This document shows, piece after piece, positions 61,507 through 64,000 of a stretch of DNA of 64,000 bases. The stretch is from CBDCNH01 sp965219015 (GTDB lineage: Bacteria > Pseudomonadota > Alphaproteobacteria > Rhodobacterales > Rhodobacteraceae): the NCBI GenBank assembly GCA_965219015.1, contig CBDCNH010000011.1:620001-684000 (forward strand), given 5' to 3'. Below the pieces are notes generated by a model. The model saw nothing but the letters and a program-made list of their open reading frames with translations, searched no databases and was not told the DNA's origin. Position numbers and translations under genes: made by a program. Position 1 is the stretch's first letter. The number at the start of each line of letters is the position of its first letter.

Positions 61507-62285
61507 TCAGCCGCGGGCGGCCGGTCCGGGCGCCACGGCCACCTGGGTGTCCCAGGCAGAGCAGCGCGCGGCGAGGGCCGCGGGGGGGACGGCGTCGGTG
61601 AAGAAGGTGTCGATGCGCGCGAGCGAGGCGATGCGGACGGGCGCGGTGCGGGCGAACTTCGAGCGGTCGGCGACGAGGTAGGCGCGGCGCGCCTGGTCGA
61701 GGATGGCCTGGCTCACGCGGACCTCGCGGACGTCGTAGTCGAGGAGGTCGCCGTCCTCGTCGAGCGCCGAGGCGCCGATCACCGCCACGTCGACCTTGAA
61801 CTGGCGCACCATCTCCATCGTCATGTCGCCGACGAGGCCCGCGTCGGTGCGGCGCAGCACGCCGCCCGCCACGACGACCTCGATGTCGGGGCTGGGGGCG
61901 AGGATGTTCGCCACGTTGAGGTTGTTCGTCACCACCATGAGGTCGCGGTGGCGGGCGAGGGCGCGGGCGACGGCCTCGGTGGTGGTGCCGATGTTGAGGA
62001 TGAGCGAGGTGCCGTCCGGGATCGCGGCCGCGCAGAGCCGGCCGATGCGGTCCTTCTCGGCGGGGTTGAGCGACGGCGGTCCTCGTAGCCGATGTTGGCG
62101 ACGCCGGAGGCGAGCACCGCGCCGCCGTAGACGCGGGTGAGAAGGCCCGCGCCCGACATCTCGGTGAGGTCGCGGCGGATCGTCTGCAGCGTGACGTCGT
62201 AGTGCCGCGCGAGATCCTCGACCACGACCTTGCCGTGCTCGCGGGCCCGCAGGAGGATCTCGGTCTGGCGGAAGTTCTGCGCCAT
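61507..62285 (-). pseudogene. glpR: DeoR-family glycerol-3-phosphate regulon repressor, frameshifted
   Basis: The start at 62285 gives MAQNFRQTEILLRAREHGKV and the DeoR helix-turn-helix DLARHYDVTLQTIRRDLTEM with VYGGAVLASGVANIGYEDR. From about 62075 the coding frame changes to LNPAEKDRIGRLCAAAIPDG, LILNIGTTTEAVARALA and a complete sugar-phosphate sensor domain to 61507. One extra base near 62068-62081 would restore 259 residues. The gene is divergent from glpD, the normal place of glpR. Either the repressor is freshly inactivated, giving constitutive glycerol use, or the base is missing through a sequencing error. Confidence 0.85.
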
Positions 62286-62347
62286 CGTGGCCTCGCCGTG
62301 CTCCCGACGTGGTCGCGTGAAACGGCAGGCCTGTCAAGCAAGGCGGC

Positions 62348-62371
62348 GGAAAACGAAAACCAGCATTGACA
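62348..62371 (+). promoter_or_regulatory. glpD control region: A-rich GlpR-type site and -35 element
   Basis: GGAAAACGAAAAC (62348-62360), unusually A-rich here, is followed by TTGACA (62366-62371), 54 bases before the glpD GTG. A related AAGCGAAC lies at 62372. DeoR-type repressors bind TTTCG/CGAAA words, so this is the likely shared glpR-glpD control site. The -10 is not clear. Confidence 0.45.
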
Positions 62372-62424
62372 AAGCGAACGCTCGACCGTCACACAGACGT
62401 GACACATCCGGGAGGCGGGACAGC

Positions 62425-63954
62425 GTGGCGGACCGACCCGGCGGCAGCGATGCCGTCGATCTCCTCATCATCGGCGGCGGGATCAACGGCTGCGGCATCG
62501 CGCGGGATGCGGCGGGCCGCGGGCTGTCGGTGATGCTCGCGGAAATGGCCGACCTCGCCTCGGCGACCTCCTCGGCCTCCACCAAGCTCTTCCACGGCGG
62601 CCTGCGGTATCTCGAGTATTACGAGTTCCGGCTGGTGCGGGAGGCGCTCGTGGAGCGCGAGACGCTGCTCCGTGCGATGCCGCACATCGCCTGGCCGCTG
62701 CGCTTCGTTCTGCCGGTGGCGCCGGGGATGCGGCCCGCGTGGCTGATCCGGCTCGGGCTCTTCATCTACGACCACCTCGGCGGGCGGAAGATCCTGCCCC
62801 CGACGCAGGTGCTCGACCTCGCGCGCGATGCGGCGGGCGAGCCTCTGAAGCCGCATCTCAAGAAGGCGTTCGAATATTCCGACTGCTGGGTCGAGGACGC
62901 GCGGCTGGTGGCGCTCAACGCGCGCGACGCGGCCGAGCGGGGCGCGCGGGTTCGCACGCGCACGCGGGTCACGCAGGCCCGGCGCGGCGCGGAAGGCTGG
63001 GAGGTCGACCTTTCGGGCGAGGACGGAACCGAGACGGTTCGCGCGCGCGCGGTCGTCAACGCGGGCGGGCCCTGGGTCGGCGAGGTGCTGGGCGGCGTGC
63101 TCGGGATCAACTCCACCGAGCGGGTGCGGCTGGTCCGCGGCAGCCACATCGTCACGCGGCGGCTCTTCGAGCACGACCGGTGCTACTTTTTCCAGGGCGG
63201 CGACGGGCGGATCATCTTCGCGATCCCCTACGAGACCGACTTCACGCTCATCGGCACCACCGACCAGGACCACCACGGGGCTCCCTCCGAGGCGCGCTGC
63301 ACGCCCGAGGAGCAGGACTACCTCTGCGCCTTCGCCTCGGAGTACTTCGCCACGCCGGTGACGCGGGCGGACATCGTGTGGACCTACTCGGGCGTGCGGC
63401 CGCTCTACGACGACGGGGCCAAGACCGCGACGGCGGCGACGCGGGACTACGTGCTGTCGCTCGACACCGATGCGGCGCCGCTCCTCAGCGTCTTCGGCGG
63501 CAAGATCACGACCTACCGGCGGCTCGCGGAGGCGGCGATGGCGAAGCTCGCGCCGGTGTTCCCGGCGGCGACGGGGCGCTGGACCGCGGGCGTGCCGCTG
63601 CCGGGGGGCGACTTCCCGGTCGACGGGTTCGACGCGGAGGTGCGCGCGATCCTGAGCGCCTACCCGTTCCTGACGCCCGCCTGGGGCCGGCGCATGGTGC
63701 GCGCCTACGGCACCGAGGCCGTGAAGATCCTCGACGGGGCGCTGACGGCCGCCGACCTCGGGCGCGACTTCGGCGCGACGCTGACCGAGCGCGAGGTCGG
63801 CTGGCTCCGCGACCGCGAGTTCGCGCGCACGGCCGAGGACGTGGTCTGGCGGCGCTCGAAGCTCGGGCTCCGGATGGATGCCGACGAGATCGCGGCGCTC
63901 GACGCCTACCTGGCCGGAGAGGCGGCGCCGCGGGCGCGGGCGGGCACGGCATGA
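62425..63954 (+). CDS. glpD: Glycerol-3-phosphate dehydrogenase (FAD, aerobic type)
   Basis: Membrane-associated flavoenzyme (509 aa) oxidising glycerol-3-phosphate to dihydroxyacetone phosphate and passing electrons to quinone. The FAD motif DLLIIGGGINGCGIARDAAG starts near residue 11, followed by SSASTKLFHGGLRYLEYYEF near residue 49, VNAGGPWVGEVLGG near residue 212, FAIPYETDFTLIGTTDQDH near residue 266 and SVFGGKITTYRRLAEAAM near residue 355. The GTG at 62425 follows GGGAGG. The stop overlaps the next ATG. Confidence 0.95.
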   Translation: MADRPGGSDAVDLLIIGGGINGCGIARDAAGRGLSVMLAEMADLASATSSASTKLFHGGLRYLEYYEFRLVREALVERETLLRAMPHIAWPLRFVLPVAPGMRPAWLIRLGLFIYDHLGGRKILPPTQVLDLARDAAGEPLKPHLKKAFEYSDCWVEDARLVALNARDAAERGARVRTRTRVTQARRGAEGWEVDLSGEDGTETVRARAVVNAGGPWVGEVLGGVLGINSTERVRLVRGSHIVTRRLFEHDRCYFFQGGDGRIIFAIPYETDFTLIGTTDQDHHGAPSEARCTPEEQDYLCAFASEYFATPVTRADIVWTYSGVRPLYDDGAKTATAATRDYVLSLDTDAAPLLSVFGGKITTYRRLAEAAMAKLAPVFPAATGRWTAGVPLPGGDFPVDGFDAEVRAILSAYPFLTPAWGRRMVRAYGTEAVKILDGALTAADLGRDFGATLTEREVGWLRDREFARTAEDVVWRRSKLGLRMDADEIAALDAYLAGEAAPRARAGTA

Positions 63955-64000
63955 CGCTCGTGCTCGAGGGCATCTCGCGCGTCGTGGGTGGGCGGACCCA
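63951..64000 (+). CDS. glpS: Start of a glycerol ABC transporter ATP-binding protein
   Basis: Only the first 16 codons are in the window: MTLVLEGISRVVGGRT, in frame after an ATG overlapping the glpD stop. This is the usual beginning of GlpS, the ATPase of the GlpSTPQV glycerol importer that follows glpD in Rhizobiales and Rhodobacterales. The Walker motifs lie beyond the window, so the call rests on the N-terminus and on context. Confidence 0.65.
   Translation, partial: MTLVLEGISRVVGGRT

Overview
The window is GC-rich (about 70 %) chromosomal DNA of an alphaproteobacterium, most likely a member of the Rhodobacterales. The signs are a smo-type polyol ABC transporter with mannitol dehydrogenase, the yceD-rpmF-plsX-fabH-ihfA-merR cluster, the dgt-argS-SPOR-nagZ-scpA-scpB cluster, lysC-ptsP, ftsB-pdhABC with a lipoyl domain on the E1 beta subunit, a B12-dependent ribonucleotide reductase, and exported proteins with a VPLPA-type C-terminal sorting tail. 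No insertion sequence, phage or CRISPR array was seen.

Layout. 1-6570: polyol uptake and oxidation operon (smoE partial, smoF, smoG, smoK, smoS, an extra SDR, mtlK). 6575-11654: tRNA-Arg(TCT), rpsD, a PLP enzyme, a DUF1489 protein, nrdJ. 11692-16439: an SDR divergent from an HxlR-type regulator, then a four-gene carbohydrate operon with overlapping genes. 16612-17436: manganese catalase behind an EcfG-like promoter, followed by 675 bases without a supportable gene. 18112-20667: two tandem repeat-rich secreted proteins with VPLPA tails. 20859-21921: two overlapping cyclophilins. 22046-31938: central carbon genes (pgk, class I aldolase, pdhA, pdhB, pdhC) with an exported unknown, an AidB-like flavoprotein and ftsB. 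31960-37105: cysE, uup, olsB, msrB (also behind an EcfG-like promoter), bamE and yceD. 37313-42312: rpmF, plsX, fabH, a frameshifted SnoaL-like gene, ihfA, merR, tRNA-Pro(GGG), dcd. 42309-44049: an FAD monooxygenase divergent from its likely TetR regulator. 44046-50282: scpB, scpA, nagZ, SPOR protein, argS and dgt on the minus strand. 50371-57801: an A-type Fe-S carrier, a deacetylase/glutathione peroxidase pair, DUF1178, an SDR, lysC, a decayed GST, ptsP. 57809-61366: EcsC, a GNAT gene broken by a tandem duplication, a flavin reductase, mtnP, apt. 61507-64000: glpR (frameshifted), divergent from glpD and the start of a glycerol transporter ATPase gene.

Functionally the window is mostly housekeeping with two carbohydrate catabolic operons at the left and a glycerol-3-phosphate regulon at the right edge. 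The least ordinary content is: the tandem autotransporter-like VPLPA proteins; two matching EcfG-like promoters (GGAAC, 16 bases, GGTT) in front of oxidative-defence genes; the kinase-free four-gene sugar operon; and five broken genes. Three of those (SnoaL-like, dgt, glpR) have a single one-base shift and may be assembly errors. The GST and GNAT genes carry larger lesions that look biologically real.
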